The position numbers and the translations under genes are program-made. A stretch of 64,000 nt of DNA, taken from positions 4,464,001-4,528,000 of the forward strand of contig OY781040.1 in NCBI GenBank assembly GCA_963676095.1. The letters run 5' to 3'. The notes under the pieces were generated by a model. The model did not search any database. It was not told where the DNA came from and worked only from the letters and a program-made list of their open reading frames with translations. This document shows positions 43,227 to 53,200 of the stretch, piece by piece. Origin of the DNA: G963676095 sp963676095. Its GTDB lineage: Bacteria; Bacteroidota; Bacteroidia; Bacteroidales; Prolixibacteraceae. Positions within the stretch are counted from its first letter, which is position 1; the number at the start of each line of letters is the position of its first letter.

Positions 43227-43974
43227 AAAGCTAAACGTATTGATCGCAGAAGATGAAGAACTTGCCCGGGAACTGTTAAAATCTTACCTGAGGGACCAAC
43301 CAAGGATCAACATCGTGGGTGAGTGTGAAAATGGTTTTCAAGGAGTCCAAATGATTAACGAACTGAAACCCGATCTTGTTCTACTGGATATCCAGATGCC
43401 AAAAATTACAGGGTTTGAGATGCTGCAACTGCTTGATTTCAAACCTGAGGTTATTTTTACGACAGCCTATGACCAGTTTGCTTTGAAGGCATTCGACTAT
43501 AATGCCGCAGACTATCTTCTGAAGCCATTTTCAAAAGACCGGTTGTTGTCGGCTATTGAGAAGGTTGCGGAAAGGATAAAAAACCATGAAAGCAACGAGG
43601 AGAAATTGGAGAAGCTGAGCGAGTTTTCATCCGGAGGGTTCCTTGACCGGATTGTTGTGAAGGATCGTCATAAAATTACCATTATAATGACCGAGCAAAT
43701 CCGGTATATCGAGTCGATGGATGATTATGTCCTGATTTATACAGAACAGGGGCGGCATACCAAGCAAAAAACTATGAAATTTTTCGAGAATAACCTTGAT
43801 CCTAAGGAATTTGTCCGGGTTCACCGTTCGTATATCGTAAATGTTTCTCAAATTGCAGAGATTCAGCAGTATGAAAAAGATTCATATGTCGTATTGTTAA
43901 AGGATAAGGAGAAAACTAAACTAAAAGTCAGTAAATCCGGCTACCGAAATCTAAGGGATCTGCTTAGTTTTTAA
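43219..43974 (+). CDS. LytTR-family response regulator
   Basis: The 251-residue DNA-binding response regulator has a receiver domain with acidic AEDEELA, phosphoacceptor VLLDIQMPKI and switch residues in IFTTAYDQFALKAF and YLLKPFSKDR. A LytTR domain (about 145-250) has IRYIESMDDYVLIYT and FVRVHRSYIVNVSQI. The upstream kinase overlaps it by 8 bp, so it is the cognate partner. A weak imperfect hairpin follows the stop codon. Confidence 0.94.
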   Translation: MTEKLNVLIAEDEELARELLKSYLRDQPRINIVGECENGFQGVQMINELKPDLVLLDIQMPKITGFEMLQLLDFKPEVIFTTAYDQFALKAFDYNAADYLLKPFSKDRLLSAIEKVAERIKNHESNEEKLEKLSEFSSGGFLDRIVVKDRHKITIIMTEQIRYIESMDDYVLIYTEQGRHTKQKTMKFFENNLDPKEFVRVHRSYIVNVSQIAEIQQYEKDSYVVLLKDKEKTKLKVSKSGYRNLRDLLSF

Positions 43975-44158
43975 CGATGGAAATCTCTCCGTCGCATTCT
44001 TAAAATTCCGATGTCGGCTGATAATCGTTGCATTGACGACCGTTTTTAAGTATTGCGGACATCTTGTTCTCTTTTCTTAACACAGGTTGTTTTTTACTCT
44101 TCCCGGTTCTTTTGATAACGAGGTTCTTTTTTTATTTTTATGGCGTAAAGCTGTATGA

Positions 44159-44710
44159 ATGGGAGGAAAATTGTTGTTATTATTCTCTCTTTTTGCATTG
44201 CTGATTTTATTTGCGGCAAAGGCTGATCCGGGGGCAGAAAAGTTTCTTGCACTGGTGATGCTTGGTTCTGCCTTTATGTTTTTCCTGTATTTGTTGCAAA
44301 AAATGTCGGAGAGAAGGGTGGACTCTTCGTTTTTTTTGCGTTACTTCAAATTTATGGTAAGACATATTGATGTAAGTTTGCAAAAGGACAGGAGATATAT
44401 GCCTCGATCGCTTGTTATGGTTGTCCGGAACAATAAACGAAGAGATGTGGATTTGGAGCCTCCGGTATTAATCTTCCGAAAACTTCTTTTAACCAGAAAG
44501 TTCAGGCTGAAAGGGATGAATCATTACCAAATATATCCATTGTTGCTTGAGTCAGGGAAAGTTCATGAGCTCAGGATTGACCTAAGCAATTTTTATGGAT
44601 ATGACAAAACCCTGAAATACTATTACTGGAGCAGGGTTTTTGTGAAGGAAAAAGGAGGAAGAAGATATTACTCGGGGTATATAACACTCCGGAAAAGTCT
44701 GTTTTCGTAA
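44159..44710 (+). CDS. Hypothetical membrane-anchored protein
   Basis: I do not recognise this 183-residue protein. Two hydrophobic segments lie at about 4-20 and 28-47, followed by a basic, probably cytoplasmic domain of about 130 residues with no Cys. It contains a stretch rich in Arg, Lys and aromatic residues (YFKFMVRHIDVSLQKDRRYM) and later a Tyr-rich segment (DKTLKYYYWSRVFVKEKGG). The pullulanase gene starts 10 bp downstream, so the pair is likely co-transcribed, but no functional link can be claimed. Confidence 0.65.
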   Translation: MGGKLLLLFSLFALLILFAAKADPGAEKFLALVMLGSAFMFFLYLLQKMSERRVDSSFFLRYFKFMVRHIDVSLQKDRRYMPRSLVMVVRNNKRRDVDLEPPVLIFRKLLLTRKFRLKGMNHYQIYPLLLESGKVHELRIDLSNFYGYDKTLKYYYWSRVFVKEKGGRRYYSGYITLRKSLFS

Positions 44711-44720
44711 TTAAAATCGG

Positions 44721-46658
44721 GTGAAGAGCTGGAAGTATAACGATATTGATTTTTCAACATTTCCCTATTACGGAGGAAATGATCTGGGGGTTTCCCTTTC
44801 AAATGAAGGATTTACTGCCAAAATCTGGGCTCCTGGGGCAAAGGAGGTAGCTTTTTTTGTCTATCGTCAAAGCCAGGGAGGAAAGCCTGTCCGGATAGAC
44901 TTTTTAGCTCCTGAGAATGACGGATGCTGGTCGTTGTCGTTAAAAGGAAACTTTAAAGGTTTGTATTATACGTTTAGAGTAAATAACGGGGGATGGTTCA
45001 ATGAGACACCCGGCGTTGCTGCCAAAGCGGTTGGTACCAATGGGCGAAGGGGATTCTTTTTCGATCCGTCAGAGACTAACCCTGCCGGATGGGAAAGCGA
45101 TCTTCCATTACGGTTGTCTGATCCTGTGGATGCTGTTATTTATGAGCTCCATGTACGTGATTTTTCAATTTCTCAGAACTCAGGAATGGTTAATAAGGGC
45201 CGTTTTTTGGCCTTTACAGAAGATGGTACTACCGGGCCCGGCGGGATCTCTACGGGAATAGACCATCTGAAGGAACTTGGGATCACTCATGTTCATTTAC
45301 TCCCTGTTGCCGATTATTTTACAGTAGATGAAGATCATCCGGAAAATAGCTATAACTGGGGCTACGATCCTCTTAATTATAACGCCCCGGAAGGGAGCTA
45401 TTCGTCCAATCCGGATTCAATATCCAGGATTGTCGAATTTAAACAGCTGGTAATGGCCTTACACCGGGCAGGAATTGGAGTGATCCTTGATGTGGTTTAT
45501 AATCATACCGGATATACTACCCGTTCATGGTTCAACCAGACTGTTCCTGGCTATTATTATCGCCAGAACAAGAACGGTTCCTTTTCTGATGCCACGGGGT
45601 GTGGCAATGAAATCGCTTCGGAAAGAGCGATGGTCCGGAAGTATATTATCGATTCAATATGCTATTGGGCACGGGAATTTCATATTGACGGGTTCCGTTT
45701 CGACCTGATGGGAGTATTGGATATCGATACGATGAATAAGATACGGGAAGCCCTTGATGACTTAAGGCCGGGCATATTGATGTATGGCGAAGGTTGGACT
45801 GCCGGACCAAGTCCTATGGATGAGAAATACCGGGCTGTAAAGGCAAACGTTGCCCGTTTAGCTGGAATTGCTTGCTTTAATGACGATTTCAGAGATGCCT
45901 TGAAAGGAAATAATTTTGACGGACAGGAAAAAGGTTTCGTGAGTGGAAAAATTCTGCATGAAGAGGCTATAAAATTCGGGATAGTTGCAGCATGCCACCA
46001 TCCTCAGATTGTTTATAGTTATGTTGGAAGTTCTGTTTTTCCCTGGGCTGTTGAGCCCTCTCATACCATAAATTATGTGTCGTGCCATGATAACTATACC
46101 TTGTTCGATAAACTTAGGATGAGCAATCCTGACGCTGACATTCTTACTATTTTGAAGATGCAGAAACTTGCCGGGGCATTATTGCTGACCTCGCAGGGAA
46201 TTTCTTTTTTACATGCGGGGATCGAGTTCTGCCGAACAAAAAATGGTGATCATAATTCATATAGGTCGCCTGATTCGATAAATCAGATTGACTGGAGCAG
46301 GAAGAAAGAATTTATTGATGTCTATCAATATTTCCGTGCGCTGATAAAGTTTAGAAAGGATGTTCCCGCCCTGCATATGCGCACTTCCGATGAAATCAGA
46401 GAATTTCTGCGTTTTTCTCCGGCATACCAGATTGGAGTTGTTTCTTACATGATTGATGGGTTCCCAGGCGAGACAAGATGGAAAACCATGCAGTTTATTT
46501 TTAATGCAACTACGAACCCAGTCACGGTTGATCTGCCAGAACCAGGGAAGTGGAAGGTCCTGGCAGAAGAAAATATGATCGATATTAACGGCATTCGAGA
46601 ATTTGAAGACACCCAGTTTGTTGCCTCTTCTATTGCGATGACAATTTTGGTCAAATGA
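44721..46658 (+). CDS. pulA: Type I pullulanase (GH13)
   Basis: This alpha-1,6-glucan debranching enzyme of family GH13 acts on pullulan or branched glycogen/starch fragments. The 645-residue protein begins with a GTG start and a beta-sandwich (CBM48-like) part. It then has the type I pullulanase signature YNWGYDPLNYNAPEGSYSSNP near residue 210. The catalytic barrel has Asp in DGFRFDLMGVLD, Glu in YGEGWTAG and Asp in SCHDNYT. No signal peptide is seen, so it probably works in the cytoplasm on stored glucan. It fits with the GH15 and trehalose genes elsewhere in the window. Confidence 0.92.
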   Translation: MKSWKYNDIDFSTFPYYGGNDLGVSLSNEGFTAKIWAPGAKEVAFFVYRQSQGGKPVRIDFLAPENDGCWSLSLKGNFKGLYYTFRVNNGGWFNETPGVAAKAVGTNGRRGFFFDPSETNPAGWESDLPLRLSDPVDAVIYELHVRDFSISQNSGMVNKGRFLAFTEDGTTGPGGISTGIDHLKELGITHVHLLPVADYFTVDEDHPENSYNWGYDPLNYNAPEGSYSSNPDSISRIVEFKQLVMALHRAGIGVILDVVYNHTGYTTRSWFNQTVPGYYYRQNKNGSFSDATGCGNEIASERAMVRKYIIDSICYWAREFHIDGFRFDLMGVLDIDTMNKIREALDDLRPGILMYGEGWTAGPSPMDEKYRAVKANVARLAGIACFNDDFRDALKGNNFDGQEKGFVSGKILHEEAIKFGIVAACHHPQIVYSYVGSSVFPWAVEPSHTINYVSCHDNYTLFDKLRMSNPDADILTILKMQKLAGALLLTSQGISFLHAGIEFCRTKNGDHNSYRSPDSINQIDWSRKKEFIDVYQYFRALIKFRKDVPALHMRTSDEIREFLRFSPAYQIGVVSYMIDGFPGETRWKTMQFIFNATTNPVTVDLPEPGKWKVLAEENMIDINGIREFEDTQFVASSIAMTILVK

Positions 46659-46777
46659 TACTAATTTGAAATTAAAATAATTGTTAAGAAACCCCCTATT
46701 TCTACTGTTTTATAAATATTAGCACGGATTTTGTGGGTTGAGCTCACCTATTGAAAAGTTCATTATTATTACATTTG

Positions 46778-47923
46778 ATGTATTCGAAAGCTATTACCGG
46801 CATAAATTTACTTATTTTCTTGTTGAGCCTGTCACAGGTGCAGGCCCAGGAAAGCGGGAAGCACCATCAGTTCCGTTTTTTGGAAATAAAAGGGCATTCA
46901 GGAAATCATTATTATTCCGGAAATACCCTTACCGATGAATTGGAAAGCGGTTACCGGGCAATTGAAGTCCGGTACGGATGGCAAAGCAATAACCCGGATA
47001 GTTGGCAGAGCCTTTTCCGGTATCCTTCATACGGATTTGGATGGTATAACGGGTTTGTCGGTAACCCGAAGGTATTGGGGATTCCTGCTGGTTTATACGG
47101 CTTTATTTCGTTTCCGCTTTTTCAGTTCAAACGAAATGAAATCGTGCTTGAACCAGCCCTAGGGCTAAGTTATGATTTGAAGCCATATGATCCTGACAAA
47201 AATTCAGAGAATGATGCGATAGGCTCGCGGGTAAATGTGTATTTTAATCTGAACCTGGGGGGACGCTACCGGCTGACCAGAGAAGTTGATCTGCTGTATG
47301 GCTGGGATATAACCCATTTTAGTAATGGACGGACATTTGAACCGAATGCAGGATTAAATATGATTGGTCCCAATATCGGTATCCGTTATAATTTTAATGC
47401 TCTCCAGAATAAAGTGGATAATTCTGCAAATCCGACAAAGATACTTGAAGCCAGGCCTGAACTTAGCTATTACAGAAAAGCCAGGCCTGTAAGGCAAGGT
47501 AATTTCCTCCTTTATTTAGCAACAGGTCTTGTTCAGACAGAAAAAGATAAAGGATCAGACAAACAGTACAGCACATTCAGTTCTACTTTTGAGTATCAGT
47601 ATGTATTTACTGAAAAAAATGGCGCAACGATAGGCCTGGATGCTTTTTATGACAATAGCCTGAAGGAATCACATCCAACTGAAACATACGATTTTTATGG
47701 TGCCCACCTCGGATATGACCTGATGTTTTGGCAGCTAACCATCCGGTTTCAGACCGGAACTTATCTGACAAGAAAAGGACTGGATCTGAAAGGGAATTAT
47801 TTTTTCCGTCCGGCTTTAAAATTTGATGCTACAAGGCATTTATTTTTTCAGCTGGGATTAAAGACAAAAAATGGTTTTATCGCCGACTGGATCGAATACG
47901 GCTTAGGGCTTAGACTTAATTGA
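46778..47923 (+). CDS. PagL-like lipid A deacylase (acyloxyacyl hydrolase family)
   Basis: This is a probable outer-membrane beta-barrel that removes a 3-O-acyl chain from lipid A. The protein is 381 residues from the ATG at 46778. A TTG at 46751 would add nine residues, and a TACATTTG box abuts the ATG, so the start is uncertain. The signal peptide is about 1-23. The PagL active-site motif is visible as DITHFSNGRTFEPNAGLNM with His and Ser. The C-terminal half (about 200-381) adds barrel-like strands and ends in an aromatic-hydrophobic pattern (YGLGLRLN), so the protein is roughly twice the size of Salmonella PagL. Confidence 0.8.
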   Translation: MYSKAITGINLLIFLLSLSQVQAQESGKHHQFRFLEIKGHSGNHYYSGNTLTDELESGYRAIEVRYGWQSNNPDSWQSLFRYPSYGFGWYNGFVGNPKVLGIPAGLYGFISFPLFQFKRNEIVLEPALGLSYDLKPYDPDKNSENDAIGSRVNVYFNLNLGGRYRLTREVDLLYGWDITHFSNGRTFEPNAGLNMIGPNIGIRYNFNALQNKVDNSANPTKILEARPELSYYRKARPVRQGNFLLYLATGLVQTEKDKGSDKQYSTFSSTFEYQYVFTEKNGATIGLDAFYDNSLKESHPTETYDFYGAHLGYDLMFWQLTIRFQTGTYLTRKGLDLKGNYFFRPALKFDATRHLFFQLGLKTKNGFIADWIEYGLGLRLN

Positions 47924-47932
47924 CAGATTTAT

Positions 47933-49141
47933 CTAAAATACGGCCAGCAAAAGATCAATATCCTTCGCAGGTATATTCAATTTTGTCCCAAGGTCGTGGT
48001 TGGTCATAATTCCATTATATATATAGATCCCTTTTCTGAAGCCTTTGGAAATTTTAATATAATTTTGTATGCCTCCGCATTCTCCAATTGAAATAATAAT
48101 CGGGGCCAGAACATTGCTCAGTGCGATTGATGCCGTTCGGGCAGCAAGCGACGATATATTGGGAACACAATAATGGATAACGCCATGTTTAATATAGGTC
48201 GGATTGTTTAAATCAGTACATCGACTGGTCTCGAAACAGCCGCCCTGGCATACGTTCAGGTCGACAATTACAGATCCTGGCTTCATATTTTGAACCATTT
48301 CCTCCGATACTCTGAAACGGAGTGGTGAATTAGAAGACATGGCCCCTAAAACAACATCAGCAGAACGAAGTGCTTTTCTTAAAACATTTGGATATAAAAC
48401 TGAAGTGAAAACCCGTTGTCCCAGTTTCTCTTCCAGGTTCCGGAGCTTAAAAATGTTTTCATCAAAAATTTTTACGTTGGCTCCAAGACCAAGGGCTGCA
48501 CGGGCTGCAAACTCAGATGCTGTTGTGGCACCCAGGATAACCAGTTCTGTTGGCGATATCCCGGTAACTCCTCCAAGCAATACCCCTTTCCCGTTACGGG
48601 AATTACTCAGGTATTCACTGGCAACCATGATAGCAGCAGCTCCTGAGATTTGACTCATCAGTCGTACCACAGGAAGACTATCATGCTCATTTTCCATATA
48701 TTCATAAGCTATCGTGGTCACTTTTTTTCTCATCAACTTTCGTACGGATTCGCTGCAATGCGTGTTTAATTGTAAGTTCGAAAAAAGGGTTTGGTTTCCC
48801 CGGAGCATATCAGTTTCTTCCTGATCAAAAGGAGAAGTTCTTAGTACAACATCACACTGGAAAACTTCTTCTTTCTTCTCAACAACGACAGCCCCGGATT
48901 TACGGTATTCTTCGTCCGAGTAACTGGCAGCTTTACCTGCATTGGTTTCCATAAATATTTCGTGTCCGTACGAAACCAAAAGTTCTACTGCTTCCGGGGT
49001 AAGGGGAATACGAAATTCTGCCTTTGAAAAGTCAGATGGAATGCCAATAGTTATCTTTTTTCCTTTTTTAATAATTTCCAGTACTTCTTCCCTGGGCATA
49101 AAAAAGGTTGACGACTCAGGAACCTTTTCTTTTTCGTTCAT
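47933..49141 (-). CDS. Alanine dehydrogenase / transhydrogenase family protein
   Basis: This NAD(P)-dependent dehydrogenase of the AlaDh/PNT family probably interconverts alanine and pyruvate plus ammonium. The 402-residue protein has the family N-terminal EFRIPLTPEAVELLVSYGHE block and the Rossmann segment LVILGATTASEFAARAALGLGA near residue 215. It also has VIVDLNVCQGGCFETSRCT and the late AIALSNVLAPIIISIGE. The glycine pattern of the nucleotide loop (GATTASEFA) is slightly unusual. Assignment as alanine dehydrogenase rather than a transhydrogenase subunit rests on its single-chain size. It lies downstream of tsaE on the same strand. Confidence 0.83.
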   Translation of the reverse strand: MNEKEKVPESSTFFMPREEVLEIIKKGKKITIGIPSDFSKAEFRIPLTPEAVELLVSYGHEIFMETNAGKAASYSDEEYRKSGAVVVEKKEEVFQCDVVLRTSPFDQEETDMLRGNQTLFSNLQLNTHCSESVRKLMRKKVTTIAYEYMENEHDSLPVVRLMSQISGAAAIMVASEYLSNSRNGKGVLLGGVTGISPTELVILGATTASEFAARAALGLGANVKIFDENIFKLRNLEEKLGQRVFTSVLYPNVLRKALRSADVVLGAMSSNSPLRFRVSEEMVQNMKPGSVIVDLNVCQGGCFETSRCTDLNNPTYIKHGVIHYCVPNISSLAARTASIALSNVLAPIIISIGECGGIQNYIKISKGFRKGIYIYNGIMTNHDLGTKLNIPAKDIDLLLAVF

Positions 49142-49285
49142 TCAAAAAAAGTTAATTAATTGCTAAATTTAGTCATTTCAGACATTCTTCCTTGTAAAAT
49201 TCTTATTCGTTGGTTTGGTCCTTCTCTTCTTTTTTGTTCAAAGAAACGGATCTGTACTTCTTTTTACGTAAATAATCGGAATATA

Positions 49286-49708
49286 TTACAATCTTTTTGC
49301 TTTTATTTCGCGTGATGTTGGTGACAATTCCCCTATCTGAACTTCAACAAGGTTTTCCGGAAGTAATTTCTTTATTCTTTCGGGCCATTCAATAAAACAA
49401 TAATTGCCGCTGTAAATGTAGTCGTCAAGCCCGATATCCAGAGCTTCTTCCATATTCTTTATTCTGTAAAAATCGAAATGATATATCTTCTCCGGCATCA
49501 TGGAATCATATTCATTTACTAGTGCAAAAGTCGGACTTGTGATATTATCTTCAGAACCCATGGCCCTGCATAAAGCCTTGATAAAGGTTGTTTTTCCTGC
49601 CCCCATTTTCCCGTAAAAGGCAAATACCCGGTCATTGCCGAATTCGTTCAGAAATTTTTTTGCTGCGCCAGCCAGTTCCTCAGTCGAGTTTATTTCTATT
49701 GAAAACAT
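49286..49708 (-). CDS. tsaE: tRNA t6A37 biosynthesis ATPase TsaE
   Basis: TsaE is an ATPase of the TsaB-TsaD-TsaE complex that makes threonylcarbamoyl-adenosine at position 37 of ANN-decoding tRNAs. The 140-residue protein has Walker A FYGKMGAGKTTFIKALCRAMG, SPTFALVNEYD and the Walker B-like YHFDFYRIKN, all family hallmarks. tsaB and tsaD are not in the window. It is divergent from gcvH; the downstream alanine dehydrogenase is on the same strand with about 145 bp between. Confidence 0.93.
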   Translation of the reverse strand: MFSIEINSTEELAGAAKKFLNEFGNDRVFAFYGKMGAGKTTFIKALCRAMGSEDNITSPTFALVNEYDSMMPEKIYHFDFYRIKNMEEALDIGLDDYIYSGNYCFIEWPERIKKLLPENLVEVQIGELSPTSREIKAKRL

Positions 49709-49798
49709 GACAAATTAAATTATTGATGCAAAATAAGAAACTTCCGGCAAAAAAGTTTAGTGCCAGGTTCTTTAAATTTATGTTTTGAAAAAATGTAT

Positions 49799-49806
49799 TA
49801 CTTTTG
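49799..49806 (+). promoter_or_regulatory. -7 promoter box of gcvH
   Basis: TACTTTTG matches TAnnTTTG, 24 nt before the ATG at 49831. It overlaps an in-frame TTG at 49804, arguing against that TTG as the start. Confidence 0.5.
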
Positions 49807-49830
49807 GAAAAAATACAAAGAAATTGCAAT

Positions 49831-50211
49831 ATGAATCTGCCTGAAAACTTAAAGTACACGAAAGAACACGAATGGATCCGTGTTGAAGGTGATACTGCAA
49901 CTGTCGGTATTACTGATTTTGCCCAGGGAGAACTGGGAGATATTGTTTTTGTTGAAGTTGAAACGGTTGGCGAAGAGCTTTCCATGGGAGAAACATTTGG
50001 TACCGTTGAAGCAGTAAAGACTGTGTCTGATTTATTTATGCCGGTTGGGGGAGAGGTGATTGAATTTAATTCGGCCCTGGAAGACATCCCCGAACTGGTC
50101 AATACCGATGCTTATGGAGAAGGATGGATGATCAAGCTGAAAGTGACTGATCCGTCACAGCTTGACGAACTGATGGATGCAGAGGCCTATAAAGCTATGC
50201 TTGAAGCCTGA
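49831..50211 (+). CDS. gcvH: Glycine cleavage system H protein
   Basis: GcvH is the lipoyl carrier that shuttles the methylamine intermediate between the P, T and L proteins of glycine cleavage. The 126-residue protein starts MNLPENLKYTKEHEW and has VGITDFAQGELGDIVFVELP-type blocks (here VFVEVETVG). The lipoyl-Lys site is GTVEAVKTVSDLFMPVGGEV, with the Lys in the expected position. Length and domain are standard. The start was chosen at the ATG behind the -7 box. A terminator follows. Confidence 0.97.
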   Translation: MNLPENLKYTKEHEWIRVEGDTATVGITDFAQGELGDIVFVEVETVGEELSMGETFGTVEAVKTVSDLFMPVGGEVIEFNSALEDIPELVNTDAYGEGWMIKLKVTDPSQLDELMDAEAYKAMLEA

Positions 50212-50234
50212 TTTTTTCGGGGTTTTAAAATAAA

Positions 50235-50267
50235 AATCCGGCTTTTAGGGCCGGATTCTCTTTTTAT
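50235..50267. terminator. Bidirectional terminator between gcvH and infB
   Basis: AATCCGGC (50235-50242) pairs perfectly with GCCGGATT (50250-50257) across a 7-nt loop, with a CTCTTTTTATC tail on the plus strand. The minus strand has a matching T-rich tail (ATTTTTATTTTAAAA on that strand), suiting both gcvH and infB. Confidence 0.75.
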
Positions 50268-50290
50268 CTTGTCTTTTTTATCTATTTTAC

Positions 50291-53200
50291 CTAAAGTGTT
50301 TTAGCAACTTCTACTTCGGAGAAGGCTTCTATTAGATCTCCGGTTTTAATATCGTTGTATCCTTCAATATTTAAACCGCATTCATAACCTTTGGCAACTT
50401 CTTTCACATCTTCCTTGAACCGTTTCAGTGAGCCGAGTATTCCTGTATAAATTACAATTCCATCCCTGATAATGCGGGTCTTGTTTGAACGGATAATTTT
50501 ACCGTCCCTGACAATACAACCGGCGATTGTACCAACCTTGGTGATCTTGAACGTTTCCAGCACTTCTGCCGTACCGCTGATTTCTTCCTTGATTTCGGGA
50601 GAAAGCATGCCTTCCATCGCCGATTTTATTTCGTTAATTGCATCATAGATGATCGAATAAAGCCGGATATCTACTTCTTCGCGTTCTGCGAGCCTTCGGG
50701 CCTGCATGGTAGGCCTTACCTGGAATCCCACAACGATTGCATCAGAAGCTGTTGCCAGCATGATATCCGATTCCGATATCGCACCTACCGCCTTATGAAT
50801 TACATTAACCTGGATTTCAGGGGTCGACAACTTGATCAGGGAGTCAGAGAGAGCTTCAATCGAACCGTCTACATCCCCTTTGACGATCAGGTTAAGTTCC
50901 TGGAAGTTTCCAATAGCAATGCGTCGTCCAATCTCGTCAAGGGTAATGTGTTTCTGTGTCCGAAGTCCTTGTTCGCGTGCAAGCTGTTCCCGTTTATTTG
51001 CGATAAGACGTGCTTCACGCTCGTTTTCCATCACGTTAAATTTATCACCGGCCTGTGGGGCGCCGTCAAGTCCGAGCACCATCACCGGTTCAGAGGGGCC
51101 GGCTTCCTGAATCCTCAGGTTTCGTTCATTGAACATAGCTTTTACGTGGCCATAGTACTGGCCTGCAAGGAGCATATCTCCTTGTTTCAGCGTACCATTC
51201 TGTACAAGCATAGTTGCCACATATCCCCGGCCACGATCAAGCGACGATTCAATAATAGTTCCTGTTGCACGTTTTTCTTTGTTCGCTTTTAGATCGAGCA
51301 TTTCTGCTTCCAAAAGCACTTTCTCCAGTAATTCGTGTACGTTGGTGCCTTTTTTTGCAGAAATATCCTGGCTCTGATACTTTCCACCCCATTCTTCAAC
51401 AAGAAGGTTCATGTTGGCAAGTCCTTCCTTGATTTTGTCAGGATTGGCGCCGGGTTTGTCAATCTTGTTGATCGCAAAAACAATGGGGACACCTGCTGCC
51501 TGAGCATGATTTATCGCCTCGATTGTTTGCGGCATGATGTCATCGTCTGCTGCCACAATAATAATGGCAATATCGGTAATTTGGGCTCCCCTGGCACGCA
51601 TGGCAGTAAACGCCTCATGTCCGGGTGTATCAAGAAACGTGATATGGCTACCGTTTTTCAGTGTTACATTATAGGCCCCTATATGCTGGGTAATTCCTCC
51701 CGCTTCACCGGCAATCACATTTGTATTACGTATGTGGTCGAGCAATGAAGTTTTACCATGGTCGACATGCCCCATAACTGTCACGATCGGTGCTCTAGGG
51801 TGAACTTCGTCAGGAAGGTCATTTTCTTCTTCGATTGCCTCAAGGATATCTGAACTAACAAATTCAACCTTAAAGCCGAATTCATCAGCTACCACAGACA
51901 TGGTTTCTGCATCAAGACGTTGGTTGATTGAAACAAACAAACCCAGGCTCATGCAGGTGGCGATTACCTCATTGACACCGACATTCATCATGGTTGCCAA
52001 TTCTGCAACCGAAACAAACTCGGTAACCTTGAGAATATTTTTTTCTGCGTTTTGTTTTTCATGTTCTGCTGCTGCCCTCTCACTGGCGGCATGTCTCTTG
52101 TCGCGCCGATATTTTGATCCTTTTGATTTGCCTTTTGTCGAAGTCAGACGAGCCAGTGTGTCCTTAATCTGCTTTTGCACATCTTCTTCGCTGATTTCCT
52201 TTTTAATGACCCGTTTTTTATTTTTTCCCGAAGGAGCACCGTGTTTCTGTTGATTATTGCCTCCCTGGTTATTTTGCCCGGGTTGTTGCTTATTCCCAAC
52301 ATTAACCCGCGCATTTCCTTCCTTTTGTATCCGGCGTCGTTTCTTTTTTTGGTTTTGGCTGGAGTCATCATGTGGACCTGATTGTCTTTTTTCCGGCAGA
52401 TCAGTCTTCCCGACAACATTAGGTCCGGATAATTTATTTTGACGCGATCTGAAGTCGTTATTCCCCTGTCCTCCTTGTTGTTGATTCTGTAATGCCTGTC
52501 TCCTCTGTTTTTCTCGTTCCCGGCGCTCTTCTTCTTTTTGTTTTTTTGTCTTCTTAGCCGGCCGTGTCTTCTGATTAATCGAGGAAAGGTCAATTTTTCC
52601 TATTACCTTAACTTCTTCTACTTTGGGAATATTGGTAGGGACTTCTTCCGGTTCTGCACGTTTTGTTTCTTTCCCTACAGGCACTTGCGCTGTTTCTATA
52701 ACAGGTTCTGGTTCTACCACGGGTTCTGGTTTTTCTTCTTTTTTGGGCTCTGTCTTTTGGTTCTGGATTCCTTCCTCAGGAAGTAATTCCGGTCTTTTTT
52801 TCTTAATGACCTGTATCCTTTCCCTTTCCCTTGGGGCTTCTGCCTGTATTTTTTGTTCTTGTCCTGACGTATTTTCAGACTGCTCTTCTTTTTTTCTGTG
52901 ATTCAGGTTATCCAGGTCGATTTTCCCAAGGATGCGGGGTTTTTCGATCTGGCGGACATAGGCTTTCTCTGTCGTTTCTCCTGATGCATGAGGTTTTGTC
53001 TGTTTGGTAGGAGGAAGGTCATTCTTCGAACTGCTCAGGTCTGTGATCCTGATCTCATCCGGAGAAAAATCTTCTTCCTCGTTTTCCTCAACTACTGATT
53101 CTTCCTGCAAATCATCCAGTGTAATGGTCTCTTTTTTTGTACGCTGGCTTTTCAGGTTTATTTTTTCAGATTCTTTTTTCAGAGAAATATCACTTTTGTA

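Noticed and set aside
52144..52593. 149-codon minus-strand frame within infB
   Set aside because: It is an alternative frame of the Lys/Glu/Gln-rich linker of IF-2; extreme composition explains the absence of stops.
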